Shown here: in pieces, positions 1 through 5,268 of the stretch
Position numbering within the stretch: position 1 is the first letter of the stretch
Layout: each line of letters begins with the position of its first letter
Origin: Myxococcota bacterium
Lineage (GTDB): Bacteria; Myxococcota; Polyangia; GCA-2747355; JAKLHH01
Length of the DNA stretch: 5,268 nucleotides
Direction: 5' to 3'
Assembly (NCBI GenBank): GCA_022710245.1
Contig: JAKLHH010000638.1
Location: 1-5,268 of the forward strand
Notes under the pieces: model-generated
What the model was told of the DNA's origin: nothing
Databases searched by the model: none
What the model saw: only the letters and a program-made list of their open reading frames with translations
Position numbers and translations under genes: made by a program

Positions 1-117
1 CTGACGATGGCGGACGGCGCCACCATGCGCGTGCCCGACGACATGGGCAACGGCTACAAGGTGATCCTGTTCTACCGCGGCCATTGGTGACCGTATTGCC
101 GCCGTCAGTTGGACGGC
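1..117 (+). CDS. Fragment of a selenocysteine-containing peroxiredoxin-like (AhpC/TSA) protein
   Basis: The frame is open from the left edge and reads MADGATMRVPDD, then YKVILFYRGHW, a TGA at 88-90, then PYCRRQL. This matches the active-site segment of AhpC/TSA-type thioredoxin-fold proteins, whose consensus is a beta strand followed by F-Y-R-G-x-W-C-P-Y-C-x-x-Q-L. The TGA replaces the first, peroxidatic-type cysteine, and the second cysteine (97-99) is kept. Cysteine-to-selenocysteine replacement at this site is known in bacterial peroxiredoxin-like selenoproteins, which reduce peroxides or disulfides. A SECIS-like hairpin follows. The N-terminus lies outside the window. The rest of the fold (second half of the sheet, the conserved S-x-D strand, the cis-proline loop) is absent because the frame continues into MCE-type sequence, so the right boundary given here is a minimum. 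Alternatives are a TGC/TGT-to-TGA error or a decayed cysteine gene. Confidence 0.68.
88..90 (+). other. In-frame TGA, probable selenocysteine codon
   Basis: The TGA sits between TGG (W) and CCG TAT TGC (P-Y-C) in an otherwise open frame. It falls precisely on the catalytic cysteine position of the W-C-P-Y-C motif, giving a U-x-x-C redox pair. Family-like coding sequence continues on both sides in the same frame, as expected for recoding. A conventional gene caller would stop here and restart at TTG 109, which splits the protein. Confidence 0.68.
101..117 (+). promoter_or_regulatory. Candidate bacterial SECIS hairpin
   Basis: GCCGTC (101-106) and GACGGC (112-117) form a perfect 6-bp stem closing the 5-nt loop AGTTG (107-111). 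The loop begins 16 nt after the TGA and has G as its second base followed by U. This fits the general bacterial SECIS model as I know it: a short stem just downstream of UGA, a G among the first two loop bases, and a loop roughly 16 to 37 nt from UGA. A lower stem is possible (TTGC 96-99 with bases 121-125, one bulge) but weak. A 6-bp GC-rich stem can occur by chance here. Its placement after a TGA at a catalytic cysteine is what makes it convincing. Confidence 0.55.
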
Positions 118-906
118 TTCGCGAAGATCAAGGACGACCTCGACAAGCTCTCCAGGGCGATCGACAAGCTGGAGTCGAGCCTGAACAACGTCAACGACGT
201 CACCGAGGGGATCAAGGAGGGCAAGGGGACGGTGGGGCGGCTGCTGAAGGACGACGCGCTGGTCAACGACGTCGAGGGGGTGGTGCGCGACGCCGGCGGC
301 TTCATCCGTCAGGTCACCGCGCTGCAGACCGTCGTCGGGCTGCGCAGCGAGTACAACTTCCAGGCGAACTCGATCAAGACCTACCTCAGCGTGGAGATCC
401 GGCCGCGGCCGGACAAGTACTACCTGATCGAGCTGATCGACGACCCGCGCGGCGCGCGCCACGTGACCCAGACCACCACGCGCAGCGACGACCCCTCGAA
501 GCCGCTCCTCACCCGCGAGGAGACGGTGCAGGTCACCGACGCCTTCCGCTTCACCTTCCAGTTCGCCAAGCGCATCAGCCTGGCGACCTTCCGCTTCGGC
601 ATCAAGGAGTCGACGGGCGGCATCGGCGTCGACCTGCACTTCATCCGCGACCGCATCCGCGTCGAGACCGACCTCTTCGACTTCGCGGCCAACGCCTGGC
701 CGCGCTTCAAGGTCACCGCGGGCTGGGAGTTCTTCCGGCGCCTCTACATCGTCGGCGGCATCGACGACGCCTTCAACAACCGCCCGCAGGACGGCAGCGG
801 CGGCGGGCGCGACTACTTCGTCGGCATGCAGCTCCGCTTCAACGACGAGGATCTGAAGTCGCTGCTCCTCTTCGGCGGCAGCGCGATCGGCGCGGCCGGG
901 AAGTAG
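109..906 (+). CDS. MCE/MlaD-family lipid-transport protein, C-terminal region only
   Basis: Proteins of this family are periplasmic, membrane-anchored subunits of Mla-type systems that move phospholipids between the two membranes, working with an MlaE permease and MlaF ATPase. The 265 residues counted from TTG 109 start with a helical, probably coiled-coil stretch (about 1-36), then the typical E-G-K-G-T-V-G-R-L-L-K-D-D motif (37-49). A beta-rich domain follows, with RPDKYYLIELIDDPRG (100-115), FRFGIKESTGGIGVDL (161-176), GGIDDAFN (216-223) and a closing F-N-D-E-D-L-K-S-L-L (244-253), as in deltaproteobacterial MCE proteins. The N-terminal transmembrane helix and MCE domain are missing. TTG 109 is unlikely to be a real start: it has no ribosome binding site, lies inside the SECIS-like hairpin, and the frame is open back to the TGA. 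This is therefore the 3' part of a longer gene, joined in frame to a peroxiredoxin-like segment. The family call is firm, the start is not. Confidence 0.75.
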   Translation: MDGFAKIKDDLDKLSRAIDKLESSLNNVNDVTEGIKEGKGTVGRLLKDDALVNDVEGVVRDAGGFIRQVTALQTVVGLRSEYNFQANSIKTYLSVEIRPRPDKYYLIELIDDPRGARHVTQTTTRSDDPSKPLLTREETVQVTDAFRFTFQFAKRISLATFRFGIKESTGGIGVDLHFIRDRIRVETDLFDFAANAWPRFKVTAGWEFFRRLYIVGGIDDAFNNRPQDGSGGGRDYFVGMQLRFNDEDLKSLLLFGGSAIGAAGK

Positions 907-1006
907 TCCTCGGTGCCGCAGCTGCGTCGGGCGGGTGGCAGTACGTGCATGGTGGTGCGCTCCCCGTCCCGAACTACCTGTACTGACTCCGCCCACATGC
1001 GAACGA

Positions 1007-1031
1007 GCTGACGCAGCCGCTCCGCGTCAGC
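1007..1031. repeat. Perfect 8-bp inverted repeat in the intergenic region
   Basis: GCTGACGC (1007-1014) and GCGTCAGC (1024-1031) are exact reverse complements around a 9-nt loop. The repeat lies about 100 bp after the MCE stop codon and 29 bp before the -35 box of the next promoter. There is no T-run after either arm, so it is not a classical intrinsic terminator. It could be a terminator-like or mRNA 3'-end hairpin, or a binding site for a regulator of the downstream promoter. Confidence 0.45.
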
Positions 1032-1060
1032 GGAAGCCCGCGATCGGCCACAGAATCTCC

Positions 1061-1088
1061 TTGACAGCCCAGGGACGTTCCCTATATT
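1061..1088 (+). promoter_or_regulatory. Sigma70-type promoter for the yceD-rpmF-plsX-fab operon
   Basis: A perfect TTGACA -35 box (1061-1066) is followed after 16 bp by TATATT (1083-1088). An alternative -10, TATTAC (1085-1090), would give an 18-bp spacer. It stands out as a rare AT-rich patch in very GC-rich DNA. It lies about 38 bp upstream of the yceD start, so transcription would begin near 1095 with a leader of about 30 nt. No other convincing promoter is seen further into the operon. Confidence 0.72.
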
Positions 1089-1125
1089 ACCCAGGCTCCC
1101 GGGTTGCGGGCGGAGAGGTCGGAAG

Positions 1126-1698
1126 TTGAAGTTTAATATCAGGGACATAGGACCCGAAGGCCTGAGGGTCCAGCGGGTCCTGCCCGACGCTCAGCTCCGT
1201 GATCTGCTCGCGAGCTCGGGGGTCGAGGCCGGTCCTGGCCCGGCCCGGGCGGATCTCGACCTCGAGCTCAGCCAGGCGGAGGCGCAGCCCTCGGTGGTCT
1301 TCGTGCGGGGCGCGCTCCACGGTCGCTTCGAGGTGGCCTGCTCGCGCTGCCTGGCCCCGGCGCTGATCGAGGCCGCCGAGGAGGACCTGCACGCGACCTT
1401 CCTGCCGCACCGCAGCCCCGCCGCCGAGGAGGAGCTGAGCAGCGAGGATCTCGACACCTACAGCCACGACGGTGAGGAGGTCGACCTCGAGCCGCTGGTG
1501 CGGGAGTTCCTCCTGCTGGCCATCCCGATGGCTCCGGTCTGCAACGAGGAGTGCCGAGGGATCTGCGTCGGCTGCGGCGCGGAGCTCAACCGGGAGCCTT
1601 GCCGCTGCGCTGCCCCCGTCGCGAAGGAGACCGCCGCCGTGGCGAACGACACCACCCCCTGGGCCGACGCCCTGCGCCGGTTGAAGAAGGATCTCTGA
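1126..1698 (+). CDS. yceD: YceD family protein (DUF177), ribosome biogenesis
   Basis: DUF177/YceD proteins are encoded next to rpmF in most bacteria and are linked to 23S rRNA accumulation. The exact biochemical role is poorly defined. The 190-residue product has the family's layout: an N-terminal MKFNIRDI strand, a C-S-R-C pair (C72, C75) in the central F-E-V-A-C-S-R-C-L motif, an acidic linker (about 100-120), then [16 protein letters not shown] (120-135). A cysteine cluster follows (C139, C143, C147, C150, C159, C161), ending in G-C-G-A-E-L-N-x-x-P-C-R-C, probably metal-binding. The C-terminal LRRLKKDL also fits. The start is TTG 1126, supported by GGAGAGG (1112-1118) 7 nt upstream and by the match of MKFNIRDI to the family N-terminus. 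It is the first gene of the operon, 28 nt ahead of rpmF. Confidence 0.9.
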   Translation: MKFNIRDIGPEGLRVQRVLPDAQLRDLLASSGVEAGPGPARADLDLELSQAEAQPSVVFVRGALHGRFEVACSRCLAPALIEAAEEDLHATFLPHRSPAAEEELSSEDLDTYSHDGEEVDLEPLVREFLLLAIPMAPVCNEECRGICVGCGAELNREPCRCAAPVAKETAAVANDTTPWADALRRLKKDL

Positions 1699-1726
1699 TT
1701 CTGTCTCTGTAGAAGCGAGGAGTACC

Positions 1727-1912
1727 ATGGCAGTCCCGAAGAAAAGACAGTCCCTGACCCGCAAGCGCAAGCGCCGCGCGAACCACGCGCGCATCGACGC
1801 GCCGAACGTGTCGCTGTGTCCGAAGTGCTCGGAGCCGAAGCTCCCGCACCGTGTCTGCAAGAGCTGCGGCACCTACAACGGCCGCGAGGTCATCGAGACT
1901 TCCGAGGAGTAA
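1727..1912 (+). CDS. rpmF: 50S ribosomal protein L32
   Basis: This 61-residue protein is a structural component of the large ribosomal subunit. It has the invariant MAVPKK start, an Arg/Lys-rich RNA-binding segment (6-22) and a complete four-cysteine zinc ribbon: C31-P-K-C34 and C44-K-S-C47, spaced as in zinc-binding (C+) L32. G-T-Y-N-G-R-E-V (48-55) after the ribbon is typical. Length is normal. ATG 1727 is preceded by GAGGAG (1717-1722) at a short 4-nt spacing. The gene follows yceD by 28 nt and its last two Glu codons double as the ribosome binding site of plsX, which suggests coupled translation. The C+ form implies a cell that does not need a zinc-free L32 from this locus. Confidence 0.97.
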   Translation: MAVPKKRQSLTRKRKRRANHARIDAPNVSLCPKCSEPKLPHRVCKSCGTYNGREVIETSEE

Positions 1913-1918
1913 GCCTTG
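1904..1918 (+). promoter_or_regulatory. Ribosome binding site deciding the plsX TTG start
   Basis: GAGGAG (1904-1909) lies inside the last codons of rpmF, 6 nt ahead of TTG 1916. The alternative GTG 1931 would begin nearer to the usual PlsX N-terminus (R-T-I-A-L-D-A-M-G-G-D) but has no Shine-Dalgarno sequence. The TTG is therefore preferred, adding five residues (MGSGA) before the GTG-encoded position. Confidence 0.65.
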
Positions 1919-3052
1919 GGCTCTGGCGCCGTGAGGACCATCGCGCTCGACGCGATGGGCGGTGATCATGCGCCCCAGGTCGAGGTGGACGGCGCGGTCG
2001 CGGCCGCCCGCACCGGCCAGGTGCGCGTGCTGCTCGTCGGGGACCAGCAGGTCCTCGAGCGGGAGCTGGCGAGCCGTGGGGCTGCCGGGCTGCCGATCGA
2101 GGTGATCCACGCGAGTCAGGTGATCACCATGCACGACGCCCCGTCGCACGCGGTGCGGCGGAAGACGGACGCGTCGATGCGGCGGGCGGCGGAGCTGGTG
2201 GCGAAGGGCGAGGCGGACGCGGTGGTCTCGGCGGGGAACTCGGGGGCGATGCTCGCCTGCGGGCTCTTCGTGCTCAAGCGCCAGCCGGGCGTGGACCGGC
2301 CGGCCATCCTGACCACCTTCCCCACGCGGCGGGGCTGCGCGGCGCTGCTCGACATGGGCGCCAACGTGGACTGCCGCCCGCTCCACCTGACGCAGTTTGC
2401 GGTGATGGGCGCGACCTTCGCCCGGCTGATGCACGGGAAGGCGCGCCCCCGGGTGGGGGTGCTCTCCAACGGCTCCGAGGAGCACAAGGGGACGGAGCTC
2501 ACCCGCGAGACGAACCGCATCCTGCGCCGCGGCGGGAGCTCCTTCGACTACCTCGGGTACGTCGAGGGACGTGACATCTTCTCCGGCGAGGTCGACGTGG
2601 TGGTCTGCGACGGCTTCACCGGCAACCTGGTGCTGAAGGTCACCGAGGGCGCCGCGGAGACGCTGGTCGGGTTCCTCAAGGACGCGATCGGCGCCTCGCT
2701 GGTGAGCAAGGTGCTCGCCCTCGGGCTGCTCCCCGCCTTCCGGCGGATGAAGCAGCGGATGGACTACGCGGAGTACGGCGGCGCGCCGCTCCTCGGCGTC
2801 CGCGGCGGCGCGATCATCTGCCACGGCGGCTCGAACACCAAGGCGATCAAGAACGCCCTCCTCGGCGCGGGGCGCTACCTCGACGTGGACCTGGCCGGCG
2901 CGATCGGCCAGGCTCTCGAGGCGGAGCGGGCGCTGGTGGAAGCGGCGCGAGGCCACGCGGGTGAGGGGGCGCGGGAACACGAGCAGGTGACCGGCGAAGG
3001 CGTGTGCGCGCCGGCGGCGGTGTCGGACGGGGCAGTCGACGAGCTCAGCTAG
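1916..3052 (+). CDS. plsX: Phosphate acyltransferase PlsX
   Basis: PlsX converts acyl-ACP and phosphate to acyl-phosphate, the acyl donor used by PlsY in the first step of phospholipid synthesis. It is a peripheral membrane enzyme of the cytoplasm. The 378-residue product has the family's blocks in order: I-A-L-D-A-M-G-G-D-H-A-P (9-20), M-H-D-A-P-S-H-A-V-R-R-K (72-83), A-V-V-S-A-G-N-S-G-A (102-111), L-L-D-M-G-A-N-V-D (144-152), V-G-V-L-S-N-G-S-E-E-H-K-G (180-192), C-D-G-F-T-G-N (231-237) and Y-G-G-A-P-L-L-G-V-R-G (287-297) with H-G-G-S-N (303-307). It begins 3 nt after the rpmF stop, so the two are probably translationally coupled. The last 35 or so residues (about 340-378) are acidic, low-complexity and beyond the usual end of the enzyme. 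They look like a disordered tail. Confidence 0.96.
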   Translation: MGSGAVRTIALDAMGGDHAPQVEVDGAVAAARTGQVRVLLVGDQQVLERELASRGAAGLPIEVIHASQVITMHDAPSHAVRRKTDASMRRAAELVAKGEADAVVSAGNSGAMLACGLFVLKRQPGVDRPAILTTFPTRRGCAALLDMGANVDCRPLHLTQFAVMGATFARLMHGKARPRVGVLSNGSEEHKGTELTRETNRILRRGGSSFDYLGYVEGRDIFSGEVDVVVCDGFTGNLVLKVTEGAAETLVGFLKDAIGASLVSKVLALGLLPAFRRMKQRMDYAEYGGAPLLGVRGGAIICHGGSNTKAIKNALLGAGRYLDVDLAGAIGQALEAERALVEAARGHAGEGAREHEQVTGEGVCAPAAVSDGAVDELS

Positions 3053-3071
3053 CCGGCGCCGCACGCGCCGG
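3053..3071 (+). repeat. GC-only hairpin in the plsX-fabH gap
   Basis: Directly after the plsX stop codon, CCGGCGC (3053-3059) and GCGCCGG (3065-3071) form a perfect 7-bp stem around the loop CGCAC. No T-run follows, and fabH starts 17 nt later with its own ribosome binding site. It is therefore more likely an intercistronic mRNA stability, processing or partial attenuation element than a full terminator. Confidence 0.5.
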
Positions 3072-3088
3072 ACGTTGGGAGAAGAGCC

Positions 3089-4069
3089 ATGAAGAGATCG
3101 AGGATCATCGGGGTCGGACGCGGTGTCCCCAAGAAGGTGCTCACCAACGCCGATCTCGAGAAGATGGTCGACACCTCCGACGAGTGGATCACCGAGCGAA
3201 CGGGGATCAAGGAGCGCCACATCGCGGAGGAGGGCGTCGTCACCTCCGACATGGCCGCCGAGGCCGCGCTCGACGCGTGCAAGAAGGCGGGCGTGAAGCC
3301 GGAGGAGCTCGACGCGATCGTCCTCGGCACGGTGACGCCCGACATGCCGTTCCCGGCCACCGCGGCGTTCGTGCAGCAGAAGATCGGCGCCAAGCACTGC
3401 CCGGCCTTCGACATCTCGGCGGCCTGCGCCGGCTTCCTCTTCGGCCTGGGCATCGCCGACAGCTTCCTCCACCGCGGCGTGTTCAAGCGCGTGCTGGTGG
3501 TGGGGACCGAGCTGCTCTCGCGCGTGACCGACTGGACGGACCGCAACACCTGCGTCCTCTTCGGTGACGCGGCCGGCGCCGCCGTGCTGATCTCCGAGGA
3601 GGGCGAGCGCGGCATCCTCGACCTCGAGATGAAGACCGACGGGTCGCAGGCGGTCCACCTGGACCTGCCCGGTGGCGGCTCCGCCCACCCGGCCAGCGAG
3701 AAGACCATCGCCGAGAAGATGCACTTCGTGCGGATGAACGGCCGCCAGGTCTTCACCAACGCGGTCCGCAACATGTCGTCCGCCTCGGCCACAGTCCTCG
3801 AGCGCTCCGGCTTCAAGTCGAGCGAGGTGACCACGGTCTTCGCCCACCAGGCGAACATGCGCATCCTCGAGGGCGTCAGCCAGCGCACCGGGATCGAGCT
3901 GGCGCGCTTCTTCATCAACATCCAGCGCTACGGGAACACCTCCTCGGCCTCCATCCCCATCGCCCTCAGCGAGGCGATCGAGCAGGGCAAGGTCAAGGAG
4001 GGGGACCTGCTGCTGCTGACGGCGCTCGGCGCCGGCGTCTCCTGGGCCTCGGCCCTCGTGCGCTGGTAG
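3089..4069 (+). CDS. fabH: Beta-ketoacyl-ACP synthase III FabH
   Basis: FabH starts type II fatty-acid synthesis by condensing an acyl-CoA primer with malonyl-ACP to give a 3-ketoacyl-ACP. The 326-residue thiolase-fold protein has normal length and an intact catalytic triad: C113 in D-I-S-A-A-C-A-G-F, H253 in F-A-H-Q-A-N-M-R-I and N283 in Y-G-N-T-S-S-A-S-I-P. The substrate-entry motif D-E-W-I-x-x-R-T-G-I (31-40) and the phosphate/CoA-region Arg are present, as is G-D-A-A-G-A-A-V (159-166). ATG 3089 is preceded by GGGAGAAG (3077-3084). Primer choice (acetyl-CoA for straight-chain or branched acyl-CoA for iso/anteiso fatty acids) cannot be read with confidence from the sequence. fabD follows after 12 nt. 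Confidence 0.97.
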   Translation: MKRSRIIGVGRGVPKKVLTNADLEKMVDTSDEWITERTGIKERHIAEEGVVTSDMAAEAALDACKKAGVKPEELDAIVLGTVTPDMPFPATAAFVQQKIGAKHCPAFDISAACAGFLFGLGIADSFLHRGVFKRVLVVGTELLSRVTDWTDRNTCVLFGDAAGAAVLISEEGERGILDLEMKTDGSQAVHLDLPGGGSAHPASEKTIAEKMHFVRMNGRQVFTNAVRNMSSASATVLERSGFKSSEVTTVFAHQANMRILEGVSQRTGIELARFFINIQRYGNTSSASIPIALSEAIEQGKVKEGDLLLLTALGAGVSWASALVRW

Positions 4070-4081
4070 GAGGAGGACGCC

Positions 4082-5005
4082 ATGCTGGCCTTCATCTTCC
4101 CCGGACAGGGCTCCCAGGCGGTGGGGATGGGCAAGCCCCTCTGCGATCGTTACCCGCTCGCGCGCGAGGCCTTCGAGCAGGCCGACGCGGCGCTCGGCTA
4201 CTCGATCTCGAAGCTCTGCTTCGAGGGGCCGGCCGACGAGCTCAAGCTCACCGCCAACGCCCAGCCCGCGATCCTCACCTGCAGCATCGCCGCGCTGCGC
4301 GTGCTCGAGCAGGAATGCCCGCTGCGCGCCGAGGTGGTGGCTGGGCACAGCCTCGGCGAGTTCAGCGCGCTGGTGGCCGCGGGCGCGGTCTCCTTCGAGG
4401 ACGCGGTGCGGCTCGTCCACCTCCGCGGCGCCTTCATGCAGGAGGCGGTCCCGGCGGGCGAGGGCGCCATGGCCGCGCTGATGGGCCCGAGCGCCGAGCA
4501 GGTCCGCGCGCTCTGCGCCGCGGCGGCCGAGGGCGAGGCCCTCTCCCCGGCGAACTTCAACGGCGGTGGCCAGCTGGTCATCTCCGGCGCCAAGGCGGCG
4601 GTGGATCGCGCGATCGCGCGCGCCAAGGACTTCGGCGCCAAGCGCGCGGTGCCGCTGCAGGTGAGCGCCCCCTTCCATTGCGCGCTGATGGAGCCGGCGG
4701 CGGCGCGGCTCGCCGAGGAGCTGGCCAAGGTCAGCTTCCACGACCCGCGCGTGCCGGTGGTGACCAACGTCGAGGCGGAGCCGAACCGCGAGGGGAGCCG
4801 CATCCAGGACCTCCTCACGCGCCAGGTGACCGCCCCGGTGCGCTGGGAGGAGTCGGTGCAGCGGCTGGCCGCGATGGGCGTCAGGCGCGCCGTCGAGGTC
4901 GGGCCGGGCAAGGTCCTCGCCGGGCTGGTCAAGCGCATCAGCAAGGAGATCGAGGTCGTCAACGTGGAGACGCCCGACGAGGTCGCGGCGCTCTCGTCTC
5001 GCTGA
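4082..5005 (+). CDS. fabD: Malonyl-CoA:ACP transacylase FabD
   Basis: FabD transfers the malonyl group from CoA to acyl carrier protein, supplying the extender unit for FabH and the elongating synthases. The 307-residue protein has the family motifs: F-P-G-Q-G-S-Q (6-12, oxyanion-hole Gln9), the nucleophile elbow G-H-S-L-G-E with Ser90, Arg115 in H-L-R-G, which binds the malonyl carboxylate, S-A-P-F-H with catalytic His199, Q248 in R-Q-V-T-x-P-V-R-W, and V-E-V-G-P-G-K-V-L (271-279). The Arg marks it as malonyl rather than acetyl or other acyl specific. Length is typical. ATG 4082 follows a strong AGGAGGAGG (4068-4076) that overlaps the fabH stop codon. fabG starts 10 nt downstream. Confidence 0.97.
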   Translation: MLAFIFPGQGSQAVGMGKPLCDRYPLAREAFEQADAALGYSISKLCFEGPADELKLTANAQPAILTCSIAALRVLEQECPLRAEVVAGHSLGEFSALVAAGAVSFEDAVRLVHLRGAFMQEAVPAGEGAMAALMGPSAEQVRALCAAAAEGEALSPANFNGGGQLVISGAKAAVDRAIARAKDFGAKRAVPLQVSAPFHCALMEPAAARLAEELAKVSFHDPRVPVVTNVEAEPNREGSRIQDLLTRQVTAPVRWEESVQRLAAMGVRRAVEVGPGKVLAGLVKRISKEIEVVNVETPDEVAALSSR

Positions 5006-5015
5006 GGAGGATCCG

Positions 5016-5268
5016 ATGGGCGAGCTGAGCGGCAGGGTAGCGGTGGTGACGGGGGCAGCGCAGGGGATCGGCCGGGCGATCGCGAGCGCGCTCGGGCACG
5101 CGGGCGCGCGCGTCGCGCTCTGCGACGTGGTGGAGCCGGCGGCGGCGCAGGACGCGGTGGCCGAGGCTGGCCCCGAGGCCGCCTACTTCCGCTGCGACAT
5201 CTCCGACGCGGGCGCGGTGGAGGAGGCCTTCAAGGCGATCGCGGACCGCTTCGGCGGCGTCCACATCC
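5016..5268 (+). CDS. fabG: 3-oxoacyl-ACP reductase FabG (short-chain dehydrogenase), 5' part
   Basis: FabG reduces 3-ketoacyl-ACP to 3-hydroxyacyl-ACP, the first reduction of each elongation round. Only the first 84 codons are in the window. They show the Rossmann-fold cofactor site T-G-A-A-Q-G-I-G (12-19), strand 2 ending in V-A-L-C-D (33-37) and the adenine-contacting C-D-I-S-D (60-64). The catalytic N-S-Y-K residues lie beyond the edge. ATG 5016 is preceded by GAGGAGG (5004-5010), overlapping the fabD stop. The assignment as FabG rather than another short-chain dehydrogenase rests mainly on the position after fabD. Asp37 at the end of strand 2 is more typical of NAD(H)-using enzymes than of the NADPH-dependent FabG of E. 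coli. Confidence 0.85.
   Translation, partial: MGELSGRVAVVTGAAQGIGRAIASALGHAGARVALCDVVEPAAAQDAVAEAGPEAAYFRCDISDAGAVEEAFKAIADRFGGVHI

Noticed and set aside
109..111. TTG 109 as a true start of an independent MCE protein
   Set aside because: There is no ribosome binding site, the codon is inside the SECIS-like stem-loop, and family-like sequence continues upstream in frame.
84..986. A 300-codon + strand frame overlapping the MCE region
   Set aside because: It is Arg/Pro/Gly/His-rich low-complexity translation of the frame shifted from the recognisable MCE protein, so it is a shadow.
907..1060. Possible intrinsic terminator after the MCE gene
   Set aside because: The 1007-1031 stem has no T-run and no other strong stem with a T-run was found.
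935..1129. Small 64-codon frame in the gap before yceD
   Set aside because: It crosses the promoter and inverted repeat, has no ribosome binding site and no family resemblance.
4605..4614. Palindrome ATCGCGCGAT and similar GCGATCGC-like words
   Set aside because: They lie within conserved coding sequence and are expected by chance in DNA of this composition.
1586..4741. A 1051-codon open frame on the - strand
   Set aside because: It lies antisense to yceD, rpmF, plsX, fabH and fabD, all firmly identified. It is Arg/His/Leu/Ala-rich with no recognisable domain. Long antisense frames are expected from the extreme GC bias at third positions.

Overview
The window is GC-rich DNA with strong G/C bias at third codon positions. 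All real genes are on the + strand. The high-GC codon style, the yceD-rpmF-plsX-fabH-fabD-fabG order and the type of MCE (MlaD-like) protein C-terminus at the left suggest a deltaproteobacterial or Myxococcota-like organism. That is inference from sequence style, not a phylogenetic placement.

Layout. Positions 1-906 form one reading frame interrupted only by an in-frame TGA at 88-90. Its left part (1 to about 117) reads as the active-site segment of an AhpC/TSA peroxiredoxin-like protein, with TGA exactly where the first cysteine of the W-C-P-Y-C motif belongs. A bacterial SECIS-like hairpin (101-117) follows at once, so the fragment looks like a selenoprotein. Downstream, without a stop or frame change, the frame becomes the C-terminal half of an MCE/MlaD-family lipid-transport protein, ending at 906. 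The join lacks most of the peroxiredoxin fold and all of the MCE domain proper. It is either an assembly chimera or a real rearrangement. Positions 907-1125 hold no gene but carry an inverted repeat and a good sigma70-type promoter (TTGACA-16-TATATT).

From 1126 to the right edge runs a compact operon: yceD (DUF177), rpmF (ribosomal protein L32), plsX, fabH, fabD and the start of fabG. Gaps are 3 to 36 nt, every gene has its own purine-rich ribosome binding site, and two genes (yceD, plsX) start with TTG. PlsX makes acyl-phosphate for phospholipid synthesis, FabD loads malonyl groups onto acyl carrier protein, FabH performs the first condensation, and FabG reduces the ketoacyl product. YceD and L32 tie the cluster to ribosome and rRNA biogenesis. 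acpP and fabF would be expected just beyond the right edge.

The operon itself is ordinary. The point most worth pursuing is the selenocysteine-type TGA with its hairpin at 88-117 and the nature of the peroxiredoxin/MCE join. Nothing else points to an undescribed system.
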